Positions 1 through 8,072 of a stretch of 64,000 nucleotides of DNA are shown one piece after another. Location of the stretch: assembly GCA_036563665.1 (NCBI GenBank), contig DATCLY010000023.1:16817-80816 (forward strand), given 5' to 3'. Under the pieces are notes generated by a model. That model saw nothing but the letters and a program-made list of their open reading frames with translations. It did no database searches and was not told the DNA's origin. Each line of letters begins with the position of its first letter. The first letter of the stretch is position 1. This stretch comes from FEN-1219 sp036563665. GTDB taxonomy: Bacteria; Pseudomonadota; Gammaproteobacteria; Steroidobacterales; Rariloculaceae. Both the position numbers and the translations under genes were made by a program.

Positions 1-296
1 CCGAGCGCGAGGCAGCGGGCGCGGGTCTCCGGCTCGTCGTACGCCGTGATCACGATGATCGGCAGGTGCACGTGCAGCTCGTGGAGCCGTTGCTGCAGCT
101 CGAGCCCGGTCATGGCCGGCATCTGCAAGTCCAGGATCAGACACTCGAAAGTACGCTTGGAAAGCGTTTCGAGGAAGCCGGCCGCGGAGTCGAAAGCTTC
201 GGCCCGGTAGTGGGCGGATGCGAGCAGGCGCAGGAGCGCGCGGCGGATGGACTCTTCGTCGTCGACGACCGCGACGAGCGGTGCATCGTCGTTCAT
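1..296 (-). CDS. Response regulator receiver domain (partial, C-terminus off window)
   Basis: The reverse strand from the ATG at 296 encodes a CheY-like receiver domain that runs off the left edge after about 98 codons. It begins MNDDAPLVAVVDDEESIRR, with the acidic pair near residues 12-13, the phosphoacceptor Asp near residue 56 in LILDLQMPAMTG, and the conserved Thr of VITAY near residue 84. Spacing and wording resemble FixJ/NarL-type regulators, so a LuxR-type HTH output domain may follow, but that part is outside the window. No partner histidine kinase is visible here. The receiver call is firm; the subfamily is a guess. Confidence 0.85.
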   Translation of the reverse strand, partial: MNDDAPLVAVVDDEESIRRALLRLLASAHYRAEAFDSAAGFLETLSKRTFECLILDLQMPAMTGLELQQRLHELHVHLPIIVITAYDEPETRARCLAL

Positions 297-835
297 GGCC
301 CATTGCAACGTCCGGGCATCGGTGAAGCAATGGGACCTTGAGGCATGCGACCTTGAGGCATGCGACCTTGAGGCATGCTTGCTCACTGTTCACCGCATCA
401 TTTCACGCCGTTCGAGGCAAGCTCTCGGTCGAGCCCCGTGTCTCGCCGATGCACGGGTCGTGCCGGTCGCTTCCGGCAGCAGAAGATCTTCTGTTCGCCA
501 GCCGTCACGCCTGCGCGGGATGCGGCGGCTGCGCGCGCCGCTGGCGGGCGCGTCGCCGCGACGTTGCGTTTTTTGCGGGGCGGCATTGCGGAAGTTGGAA
601 GGGATGCTCCGCGTGCACGCCGCGCGACGGTGCGTTCCGCCGTGCTCGCCGTGCCGGCCGATCCCGTCCCCGCGCACGCGCCCGCCGCGGCGGCCGGCAT
701 GCCGCTTGCATCGAGGCGTGCAAGGCATGCCGAAGGACCGATTGCGGTCCCGAGGCTCATGCCGGGTCGGCCGCCGGGCGCAATGCGCCCGGCGGCTGCG
801 CGCCACACCGGATGCTCGTGCGTGGGCGACAGCGA
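297..835. other. Intergenic region upstream of the response regulator and lipoprotein
   Basis: This 539-base divergent intergenic stretch shows no convincing gene; the open frames in it are arginine/alanine-rich GC artefacts. It holds three perfect 15-bp direct repeats next to the response-regulator start and, at 480-493, a 14-bp perfect palindrome (CAGAAGATCTTCTG). No clear sigma-70 promoter could be picked out. Confidence 0.5.
334..378. repeat. Three tandem 15-bp repeats
   Basis: Three perfect back-to-back copies of GACCTTGAGGCATGC occupy 334-348, 349-363 and 364-378. They begin 38 bases upstream of the response-regulator start at 296. Their identity suggests recent slippage, or an iterated binding site (iteron) for a regulator. 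The function is not known. Confidence 0.9.
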
Positions 836-2086
836 ATGAGCCCGTTGCGTACCGCTTGCGGCGTCTTGCTGACGATAGGCCTGGGCGTGCTCGCCGGGTG
901 CACGAGCTCGCAGGTGCTCGTTCCGCATCGCATCCCGCTCGCGACCGCTCCCGACGAGGCCGGTGAGGCCGCCGACGAGGAGCAGCTGGTCGACGTCGCG
1001 ATCGTGGTCTTCGATCCCGGCGTGCCCGACGGCGACGTTCCGAAGGAGCGGCTGGAAGAGCTGCTCGCCGACGGTGTCTTCGTTCACGTGCGCCGTGCCG
1101 AGGCCATTCAGATGGCCGTGCAGCTGCGCGACACGCTCCAGCGGAGCGGGCATTGGGGAGCGGTGTGGATCGCTCCTCAGGAGTCGCGGGCGGCGGACCT
1201 CGTCGTCACGGCCAAGATTCTCCAGTCGGACGGATACGTCGTGCGCGTCGATGCCAAGGCCGTGGATGCGGCCGGCACCACCTGGATCGACGATCGCTAC
1301 GAGCTCGAGACGGCGGCCGCGGCGTACCGGCGCGAGCGCCATGGCGGCCTCGATCCCTATCAGGATCTCTTCAACGCCATCGCGAACGACCTCGCGGCGG
1401 CGCGGGCGAAGCTCTCCGCCGTGCGGATCGGCGAGATCAAGACCGTCGCCGCCCTGCGCTACGCCGCGGAGCTCGCCCCGGAGGCGTTCGGCGGCTACGT
1501 CGCGGCGCGGCGGGGCGGAGTTTACGAGCCCGTGCGCCTGCCGGCGGTCGACGACCCGCTGTTCGCGCGCACGCTCGACGTGCGCCAGCGCGAACGGCTG
1601 TTTCTGGACACGCTGGATCGGCACTACGAGAACCTGGTCGTCGAGGCGCAGCCGTCGTACGACAGCTGGCGCGAAGGCGCGCGCGAGGAGTCGATCACGA
1701 TCCGCGAGCTCACGCGAGGCGCGCGGCTGCGCACGGGCCTCGGCATCGTGGCGATGCTGGGCTCGATGATGTACGGCGGCAGCGATCTCGCCATCCTCCG
1801 CAACGGGATGATGTCGGTGGGCGCCGAGCTCCTGAACATGGGCGCGTCCACGGTGCGGGAGAGGGAGCTGCACTCGGCGGCGCTCGAGGAGCTGTCCGAG
1901 AGCTTCGACGACGAGATCGCGCCGCTCACCGTGGAGCTCGCCGGCGTGCAGCATCGGCTCACCGGCACGGCGGAGGTGCAGTACGCGGAGCTGCGCGAGC
2001 TGCTGCGGCTGATGTTCAACGAGGCGACGGGCATCGAGCCGGCCGATCCGGCCGTCGAGCCCGCGGAGGTGCAGAGCGAGGACTGA
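836..2086 (+). CDS. Uncharacterised lipoprotein
   Basis: The 416-residue product starts at the ATG at 836 and has a short basic N-terminus, a hydrophobic stretch and a lipobox LAGC with Cys22, so it should be an outer- or inner-membrane lipoprotein. An in-frame ATG at 812 is a possible alternative start. The mature part begins with a VDVAIVVFDPGVP segment, has a mixed alpha/beta first half and a helical, Glu/Arg-rich second half with one short hydrophobic stretch (GLGIVAMLGSMMYGG). I recall similar unnamed lipoproteins in Proteobacteria but know no function. It converges on the next gene with 14 bases between stops. Confidence 0.75.
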   Translation: MSPLRTACGVLLTIGLGVLAGCTSSQVLVPHRIPLATAPDEAGEAADEEQLVDVAIVVFDPGVPDGDVPKERLEELLADGVFVHVRRAEAIQMAVQLRDTLQRSGHWGAVWIAPQESRAADLVVTAKILQSDGYVVRVDAKAVDAAGTTWIDDRYELETAAAAYRRERHGGLDPYQDLFNAIANDLAAARAKLSAVRIGEIKTVAALRYAAELAPEAFGGYVAARRGGVYEPVRLPAVDDPLFARTLDVRQRERLFLDTLDRHYENLVVEAQPSYDSWREGAREESITIRELTRGARLRTGLGIVAMLGSMMYGGSDLAILRNGMMSVGAELLNMGASTVRERELHSAALEELSESFDDEIAPLTVELAGVQHRLTGTAEVQYAELRELLRLMFNEATGIEPADPAVEPAEVQSED

Positions 2087-2100
2087 GGGCGGCAGCCACG

Positions 2101-2703
2101 CTACTCGAGCGGCGGCAAGCCGAGATGCTCGCGAATCTGCGGCCGCACGCGGTCGACGTTCGCGACGATGAGATCCTGCAGCCGCGCGAGCCCCTGCTCG
2201 CGGCTCGCCGGCTCCTCGTTCAGCCACACGGCGCCCGAGGAGACCAGCTCGGCGCGCTCTCCCACGAGCACGTAGATCGCCATGTGAACGATCGCGACGA
2301 CGTCGTCGCTGGCGGAGGGGCTGACCTCGCGCGCGAACTTGCGCATGTCGGCATACGTCTCGGGCGAGACGTCGTCCTCGATGGAGGCGAGCGTGGCCCC
2401 GGGGCCTGCCGCGGCAGGGCGCATCATGAGCACCGCCTGGATGCCCTCCGCGGCGAGTCGCCGCGTGACGCCGCGATCGTCGAGGCGCCGCGCATCGGGG
2501 ACGATGTCGAAGCTCGTGACCGCGTCGTAGTCGTGCTGCCGGGCCTTCTCGACCAGCCCCTGCTCGAGCTCGGCGCGCAGCGCCGGATCCTCGGTGAGCG
2601 CGACCACGGCCGACTTGTACGTGGGCGGCGGCTGGGCCGCGGCGCCGAGGCCGAGGCAGGCCGCCGCGACGCAAGCAGCGAGCCGTCCATGGTGCCGCCG
2701 CAT
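2101..2703 (-). CDS. Small secreted protein of unknown function
   Basis: This 200-residue protein has a Sec signal peptide (basic start, hydrophobic core ending GLGAAAQ) and no lipobox Cys. The body has an alternating beta/alpha look (VVALTEDPALRAELEQG, then IQAVLMMRP), reminiscent of the DUF4136/GNA1162-like fold in which the N-terminal half reports on an age/damage motif-free stress protein; this is a shape resemblance only. It is convergent with the preceding lipoprotein. No catalytic motif is visible and no function is assigned. Confidence 0.65.
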   Translation of the reverse strand: MRRHHGRLAACVAAACLGLGAAAQPPPTYKSAVVALTEDPALRAELEQGLVEKARQHDYDAVTSFDIVPDARRLDDRGVTRRLAAEGIQAVLMMRPAAAGPGATLASIEDDVSPETYADMRKFAREVSPSASDDVVAIVHMAIYVLVGERAELVSSGAVWLNEEPASREQGLARLQDLIVANVDRVRPQIREHLGLPPLE

Positions 2704-2870
2704 CTCCGATCCCCTGCGCCCCGCCGGGGCGCGTCGAACGTGTTTGTTTCAGTATCGCCGCCGGGCGTTCGCTCGCCCAATTGGCCCTAGGTCCCATCGG
2801 GCGGTCCCGATGGGCGGTGCGCCCGCGGGGCGCTATGCTGTGGGCCGTCGCACTGGGGGACGTCGTCGTC

Positions 2871-3299
2871 ATGGCTGCTCGTTACTTCACCTGGTCGAGC
2901 TTTCTGCTGCGGTTGGTGATGGCCGCCGCGCTCGTGCTGCTCACCTACAACCCGACCGAATTCTCGTACGTGCACTGGGTCACGAGAGCCCTGGAGCAGG
3001 ATCGGGCCGGCGCGCCGCAGGCGTTCGCCGGCACGGTCGTGGTCATCGGCTGGGTGATCCTCCTCCGGGCGACGTACCGATCGCTCGGCGGCGTCGGTCT
3101 GTTCCTCGGCGCCGCGTTCTTCGGGACGCTCGTGTGGTTCCTGATCTACCTCGACGTGCTGAGCCTGAGCGCGCCGAAGTCGATGGCGTGGGCGGCGCTC
3201 CTCTGCCTGTCCGGGCTGCTCGCCATCGGCTTGTCGTGGTCGCACGTTCGGCGCCGTCTGACGGGGCAGGTGGACGTCGACGACGTGGACGTCGCCTGA
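2871..3299 (+). CDS. Small four-helix membrane protein (DUF6524-like)
   Basis: The preferred start is the ATG at 2871 (MAARYFTWSSF), preceded by a GGGGA about 10 bases upstream, giving 142 residues; the longer frame from 2781 has a GC-artefact N-terminus. Four hydrophobic segments are visible, and the first contains LTYNPTEFSYVHW, which resembles the family I know as DUF6524. The C-terminus is short and acidic. Family function is unknown. It stands alone, with 163 bases to the glycosyltransferase downstream. Confidence 0.7.
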   Translation: MAARYFTWSSFLLRLVMAAALVLLTYNPTEFSYVHWVTRALEQDRAGAPQAFAGTVVVIGWVILLRATYRSLGGVGLFLGAAFFGTLVWFLIYLDVLSLSAPKSMAWAALLCLSGLLAIGLSWSHVRRRLTGQVDVDDVDVA

Positions 3300-3462
3300 G
3301 GCGTCCCCGCGGTCGCGCCGACGAGGGCACGGGGACCGGCTCCGCGCCTCGCGCGGCCCGTCCTGAACGCCGCGCCGCGCGGCCTGCCACGCGCGCGACC
3401 GTTGCGGTCGCTGCCTTCCCGGCGCGTGCATGGCACGCCCTTTGCAGCTCGCGCGCTTACCT

Positions 3463-4566
3463 ATGGGCGCAAGACGGTCGGCGCAGGAGATCACGGCCGT
3501 CGTCGTCAACTGCAACGGCGGCGACGCGGTGCTCCGGACGATCGCTTCGTTGCTCGGTCAACGGGGCGTGCGCATGCGCATCGTGGTGGTGGATGACGGC
3601 TCCACCGACGGCAGCGCGGAGGCGATCGAGCGCCGTCATCCCGGCGCGCTGGTTCACCGCGAGCCACGCAATACCCAGCAGGTCAACCGGCTGCGCAACA
3701 TCGGCATCGCCTGCGCCGACACCGACAAGGTGCTCGTCACCGACAACGATATCGTCTTCGATCCCAACTGCGCGGCCGAGATGCTGCGCGCGATGGGCAC
3801 CGATCCGGCGGTGGCGGCGTGCATCCCGCGCATGATGTATGCCGACGATCCCGCGGTGATCTACATGGCCGGCGGCCGCATCCACTACGTGGGCGCCACC
3901 ATCGCGCCGCATCGCCACGAGCGCTACGACGGGCGCACCGAGCCGGAGGAGGCCATCGGCGGCGGCATCGCCCTCTACGACCGGCGCAAGCTCGCCGCCG
4001 TGGGCGGCTTCGACGAGGGTTACGCGCTCGCCTGGGGCGACGACGCCGAGCTGCATCAGCGGTTGCTGCTCGCCGGCTTCAAGACCCTGCTCGTGCCGAC
4101 GGCCGCCTGCCTGCACCATTACAAGCGGTTCGACCGGTCGCGCCACTACCGCGCGCGCGGCCAGGTGAGCAACCGCTGGCGCTATCTGCTCTCGCACTAC
4201 GAGGCGCGCACGTTACTGCTCACGGCGCCGGCGTTGCTCCTCTACGAGCTGCTCCAGGCCGGGTTTCTCACGGCGAAACGGCTGCCGCACCTGTATCTGC
4301 TCGGCACGCTGGACGCGCTGCGCGCGCTGCCGCGCACGCTGCGTCGCCGTCGCGAGGTGCAGGCGCTGCGCCGAGTTCCGGATCGCGAGCTGCTGTTCGC
4401 GGGCGACCTCTACGTGCGACCGGAGCACGGCACGCGGCTGCCGCTCCTCCGCGCCGGCGTGGCCGCGGCGAGCGGCGCGTTCGCGTTGTATTGGCGGCTC
4501 GTGCGCCCGGGGCTCGCACGCAGCGTGCGCCGGCCGGCCGCCCGCCTCGTGGACAGAAAGGCGTAG
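3463..4566 (+). CDS. Family 2 glycosyltransferase
   Basis: This 367-residue protein has a GT-A fold: a VVVNCN first strand, the nucleotide-binding VVVDDGSTDGS near residues 41-51, a DxD-type TDND near residues 93-96 and the acceptor-side FDEGYALAWGDDAEL segment. A hydrophobic segment and a basic region near the C-terminus suggest membrane association. It should transfer a sugar from an NDP-sugar to a polysaccharide or lipid acceptor; the substrate cannot be told. The start at 3463 removes an 11-residue poorly supported extension from 3430. The next gene starts 4 bases after the stop, so the two are very likely co-transcribed. Confidence 0.85.
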   Translation: MGARRSAQEITAVVVNCNGGDAVLRTIASLLGQRGVRMRIVVVDDGSTDGSAEAIERRHPGALVHREPRNTQQVNRLRNIGIACADTDKVLVTDNDIVFDPNCAAEMLRAMGTDPAVAACIPRMMYADDPAVIYMAGGRIHYVGATIAPHRHERYDGRTEPEEAIGGGIALYDRRKLAAVGGFDEGYALAWGDDAELHQRLLLAGFKTLLVPTAACLHHYKRFDRSRHYRARGQVSNRWRYLLSHYEARTLLLTAPALLLYELLQAGFLTAKRLPHLYLLGTLDALRALPRTLRRRREVQALRRVPDRELLFAGDLYVRPEHGTRLPLLRAGVAAASGAFALYWRLVRPGLARSVRRPAARLVDRKA

Positions 4567-4570
4567 GCCC

Positions 4571-5761
4571 GTGCGGTACTCGCTCGTGAGCGACCTCACG
4601 CGCGAGCTGGCATCCGTGCTGCGAGGCTATCCCGCTTTCGTGCTGTCGCCGCATGCGGCACCGCCCGCCGCGCACGTGCCGGTGTTCGTCTACCACTCCA
4701 TCGAGCCGCGCGCGTTCGAGCGCGACCTCGCGTTCCTGGCCGACAACCGCTATCGCACCATCGGCATGGCGGAGCTCGTGCGGCACCTGCGCGGCGGCGG
4801 CGCGGCGCCGCGATCGGTCGTGCTGACCTTCGACGACGCCCGCTCGAGCTTCTGGCGCTACGGCTATCCGCTGCTCGAGCGTTACGGGATGCGCGGCGTG
4901 CTGTTCGTGATCGCCGGGCTCACGCTCGACGCGCCGTCGTGCCGGCCCAACCTGTCCGCCGTGCGCGACGGCGCCTGCACGCCGGCCGACATCGAGGCCC
5001 TCGACCCGGACGACGTCACGCTCTGCACCTGGCCCGAGCTCGCGCACATGCAGGCCTCCGGCGTCGTGGAGGTGGAGTCGCACTCGCTGTTCCACCGTGA
5101 GGTCTTCGTGGGCACGGAAATCGTGGGCTTCATCGCGCCGGACACGCCGCTCGTGCCGTACGCCACGCCCGCGACCGCGTACCTCGATCACGAGGACGTG
5201 GGACGGCCGCTTGCGCGCGAGCGGCTGCTCGGCCTGCCGCTGTTCCGCGCGGCGCCGCTCTACGCCGCGCCGCGCGCGTTCCGCGTGCCGCCCGACCTGC
5301 GCCGCTTCGCGCGCGGCCTGTGGGACGGGCTGTCGGACCGCGAGCGCTCGCCGTCGGCCTGCCGGCGCGTGCTGCGCGAGCGGTGGCGGCGCGTGGATGC
5401 GGCGGCGCGGCTCGAGCGCTGGACGGAAACGGAGATCGCGGCCGCCATCGCGGAGGATCTCGCCCTCGCCCGCGAGCTCATCAAGACCCGAGTGGGCGCG
5501 ACCGCTGGCGCCCACTTCTGCGTGCCTTACGGCTCGGCCGGCGCGGCGACGCTCGCGGCGGCCGCACGCCTCGGCATCGAGAGCGTCTGCTGGGGCGTGA
5601 TCCCGGGGAAGAAGCACAATGCGCCCGGCGACTCCCCCTTCGAGGTGGCGCGTCTGAAGTGCGACTTCCTGCGGCGGCTGCCCGCGGCGAACCGCGCGTC
5701 TCTCGCCGCCATCTACGGCCACAAGGCGTTGCGCCGCCTGCGAGGCGAGCGCGTGTACTGA
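4571..5761 (+). CDS. Polysaccharide deacetylase family protein (CE4)
   Basis: The 396-residue product carries a NodB-homology domain: strand VFVYHSIEP, motif 1 VVLTFDD (residues 83-89, with the catalytic base and metal Asp), and the metal-binding HSLFH motif at residues 171-175. These predict a metal-dependent de-N-acetylase acting on a glycan. A long insertion of about 120 residues lies between motif 2 and the C-terminal strands, so it is longer than minimal CE4 domains. No signal peptide is seen, suggesting a cytoplasmic or lipid-linked substrate. Translation starts at a GTG four bases after the glycosyltransferase stop. Confidence 0.85.
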   Translation: MRYSLVSDLTRELASVLRGYPAFVLSPHAAPPAAHVPVFVYHSIEPRAFERDLAFLADNRYRTIGMAELVRHLRGGGAAPRSVVLTFDDARSSFWRYGYPLLERYGMRGVLFVIAGLTLDAPSCRPNLSAVRDGACTPADIEALDPDDVTLCTWPELAHMQASGVVEVESHSLFHREVFVGTEIVGFIAPDTPLVPYATPATAYLDHEDVGRPLARERLLGLPLFRAAPLYAAPRAFRVPPDLRRFARGLWDGLSDRERSPSACRRVLRERWRRVDAAARLERWTETEIAAAIAEDLALARELIKTRVGATAGAHFCVPYGSAGAATLAAAARLGIESVCWGVIPGKKHNAPGDSPFEVARLKCDFLRRLPAANRASLAAIYGHKALRRLRGERVY

Positions 5762-5779
5762 TCGCGCCGAGGCTCGCGG

Positions 5780-6802
5780 CTACGGCGGAGGAATCACGCG
5801 GTCCGTGGCGACGGACGGGGCGGGCGGCGCCATCGCGACGATGGGCCCGCCGCGCGCGAGGAGCACGGCGCCTGGCAGCAGCGACACGAAGAACGCGAGG
5901 AACAGCGTCATCAGCAGCACGAGCGCCGCCGAGTAGTCGTAGCCGAGCGCCACGAGCAGCGCGGCGCCGCTGGCCTCGCGCAGGCCGAGGCCCGCGTAGG
6001 AGATGGGCAGGCGCTGGATCAGCACGGTCACGGGGGCCACGGCCAGGCACACGACGAGCGGTAACGGCGCGCCGAGCGCCCGCGATCCGATCCACCAGGT
6101 GAGGACGGGCGTGCATTGCTCGAGCAGCGCGAGGCCGAAGTTCGCGGCGAGCACGCCGCGCCGCGCCGCGTAAGCGCGCGCGGCCTGGACGTACTGCACG
6201 ACGCGGGGACGCCGCTCGAGCGCGGCCATGCCGACGAGCCGCGCGGCCGCGCGGCGCGGGCCGCGGTGGAACAGCGGGGCCGCCCCGGCCGCCGCCGCGG
6301 CCAGCGCGCCGACGCCGGCGACGAGCGCGAACCGGCGCAAAGCCTCCTGCGGCGCGAGCACGTAGAGGGCGGCGAGGGCGAGCGCGACGAACACGAGCGA
6401 CGCGAGCAGGCCGATGGCGCGCTCCATCACCATGGAGGACAGCGTCAGATGCGGCGCGATGCCGCACGCGCGCAGCCGCACGAACCGCACGATGTCGGGA
6501 CCGAGCCCCCCGAGCGGCAGCGCGAACCCGACGAAGCTGCTTTCGTAGTAGACGCGCACGGCGCCCGCGATGCCGAGCCCGCCGCCGAGCACGCGCAGCA
6601 GCTGCTCCCACTTGAAAGCCATCAGGACGCGGTCGGCCGCATACACCGCGAGCAGCAACGCGAGGCCTGCGGGCGCGGCATCGCGCACGAGCGCCGCGCT
6701 GCGCTCCCAGTCGAGACGCCCGAGCAGCACGGCGAGCAGCCCGAAGCTCACACAGAGCTGCAGGGCCACGCGAACCTTGCGGCCGAGCGGCGGCACCCTC
6801 AT
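5780..6802 (-). CDS. Lysylphosphatidylglycerol synthase TM-region / flippase-like membrane protein
   Basis: The protein has 340 residues and about eight hydrophobic helices. The signature PISYAGLGLREASG near residues 265-280 is typical of the UPF0104/AglD/MprF-type transmembrane domain. There is no soluble aminoacyl-transferase domain, so it is not an MprF; family members without it are thought to handle lipids or lipid-linked sugars. It converges on the deacetylase with 18 bases between the stops, and the trio looks like one functional locus for a surface glycan or glycolipid. Confidence 0.8.
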   Translation of the reverse strand: MRVPPLGRKVRVALQLCVSFGLLAVLLGRLDWERSAALVRDAAPAGLALLLAVYAADRVLMAFKWEQLLRVLGGGLGIAGAVRVYYESSFVGFALPLGGLGPDIVRFVRLRACGIAPHLTLSSMVMERAIGLLASLVFVALALAALYVLAPQEALRRFALVAGVGALAAAAAGAAPLFHRGPRRAAARLVGMAALERRPRVVQYVQAARAYAARRGVLAANFGLALLEQCTPVLTWWIGSRALGAPLPLVVCLAVAPVTVLIQRLPISYAGLGLREASGAALLVALGYDYSAALVLLMTLFLAFFVSLLPGAVLLARGGPIVAMAPPAPSVATDRVIPPP

Positions 6803-6860
6803 GCCGCCCTGGGCTGCAAGTCATATGCCACGCCCCTCTCGGGACGCGGCCCGGCGCCGC

Positions 6861-8072
6861 TCAGCCGGAGTTGCTCCGGGGCGTCACGCGGACGCCGTCG
6901 GCGAGCTCCTCGCCCGGGTAGAGCACCACCTGCTGGCCTGCCTCGAGGCCGGACAGGATCTCGGCCGTGCGGCCGTTGTCCTGCCCGATCTCGACCGGCG
7001 TGAGGCGCGCGCGGCCGTTCTCCACGCGGAACACGGCCCAGCGGCCGGCGTTGCGGAAGAGCGCAGCCACGGGCGCCTGGACCACGTCGTCGGCCTGCCA
7101 CGTGACGATGGCGGCCTCGACGCGGAAGCCGTGACCGAGCGACGCCCACTCCTCGCGCGGCCCCGTGAAGTCCACGATGACGTTCACGCGTTGCTCCTCG
7201 ACGCCGAGCGCGGAAATTTTGAGGAAGCCGTACGGTTCCACGAGCCGCACGCGCCCGCGCAGCGGCTCGGCGGTGCCGCCGCTCCAGTTCTCGATGATGG
7301 CCTCGGCGCCGGGCTTCACCTGCACGGCGTCCGTGGACAGCATCTCCACTACGACCTCGAGGTCGCTCGGGTCTCCGAGCAGCATGAGCTCCGCGCCCGG
7401 CGCGACGACGGTTTCGCTCTCCTGCGTGACGCGCAGCACCCGGCCCGACACGGGCGCCAGCACTTCCACGGGCTCGGCGTCGGCGTCCGCCTTGTCGGGC
7501 TGCAGCAGGCGAATGCGCGCGCGGTCGAGCTCCGCCTCGCGCAGCCGCACGGCCTCGCTCGCCGTGCGCAACGCGCCTTCGGCCACGCGCAGCTGCATGC
7601 GCGCCCGGTCCAGCTCTTCGGCCGACGTGAGCCCCCGCTCGTGCACGGCGGTCACGCGCTCGGCCTCGCTGCGCGCATAGGCGGCCTGCGCTTCCGCCTG
7701 CTCGAGCTCGGCGCGCGCCGCCGCCACCGCCGCCTCGGCCGCCGCGACCGCGGCGCGCGCGTCGGCCTGCTCGCGCGCGTCGAGGAACGGTGGCGTGCCG
7801 GGCAGGATGCGCGCAACCGGCTGGCCCGCGTGCACGTGCGCCCCGGCCTTGTACTCCACGCGCAGCAGCAGCCCGCCCACCGGCGCGGAGACGACGTACT
7901 CGTTGCGCACGCGCGTGCGGCCCTCGTCCCGCACGGTCACGCGCATCGGCCCGCGGGATACCTCCGCGAGGTCCACGGCGACCGCCTGCGGACGGAACGC
8001 GAGCGCCAGGAGCACGGCCAGGACGACGGTCGCGGCCGTCCAGAACACGGTACGGAACTTGAGCTTCATCAT
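6861..8072 (-). CDS. HlyD/RND-type periplasmic adaptor subunit
   Basis: The 403-residue protein starts MMKLKFRTVF at 8072, has one N-terminal membrane anchor, then a biotinyl-lipoyl-like half motif (APVGGLLLRVEYKAGAHV), a long Ala/Glu/Arg coiled-coil hairpin, the second half motif (LAPVSGRVLRV) and beta-barrel domains. This is the membrane fusion protein of an export system. Its ATG overlaps the permease stop (ATGA), so it is the last gene of the ATPase-permease-adaptor operon. No outer-membrane channel gene is adjacent; a TolC-like partner elsewhere is likely. Confidence 0.88.
   Translation of the reverse strand: MMKLKFRTVFWTAATVVLAVLLALAFRPQAVAVDLAEVSRGPMRVTVRDEGRTRVRNEYVVSAPVGGLLLRVEYKAGAHVHAGQPVARILPGTPPFLDAREQADARAAVAAAEAAVAAARAELEQAEAQAAYARSEAERVTAVHERGLTSAEELDRARMQLRVAEGALRTASEAVRLREAELDRARIRLLQPDKADADAEPVEVLAPVSGRVLRVTQESETVVAPGAELMLLGDPSDLEVVVEMLSTDAVQVKPGAEAIIENWSGGTAEPLRGRVRLVEPYGFLKISALGVEEQRVNVIVDFTGPREEWASLGHGFRVEAAIVTWQADDVVQAPVAALFRNAGRWAVFRVENGRARLTPVEIGQDNGRTAEILSGLEAGQQVVLYPGEELADGVRVTPRSNSG

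Noticed and set aside
398..2872. Very long reverse-strand open frame across the lipoprotein genes
   Set aside because: Arg/Ala/Gly-rich shadow of real genes in a GC-rich genome; no domain or start.
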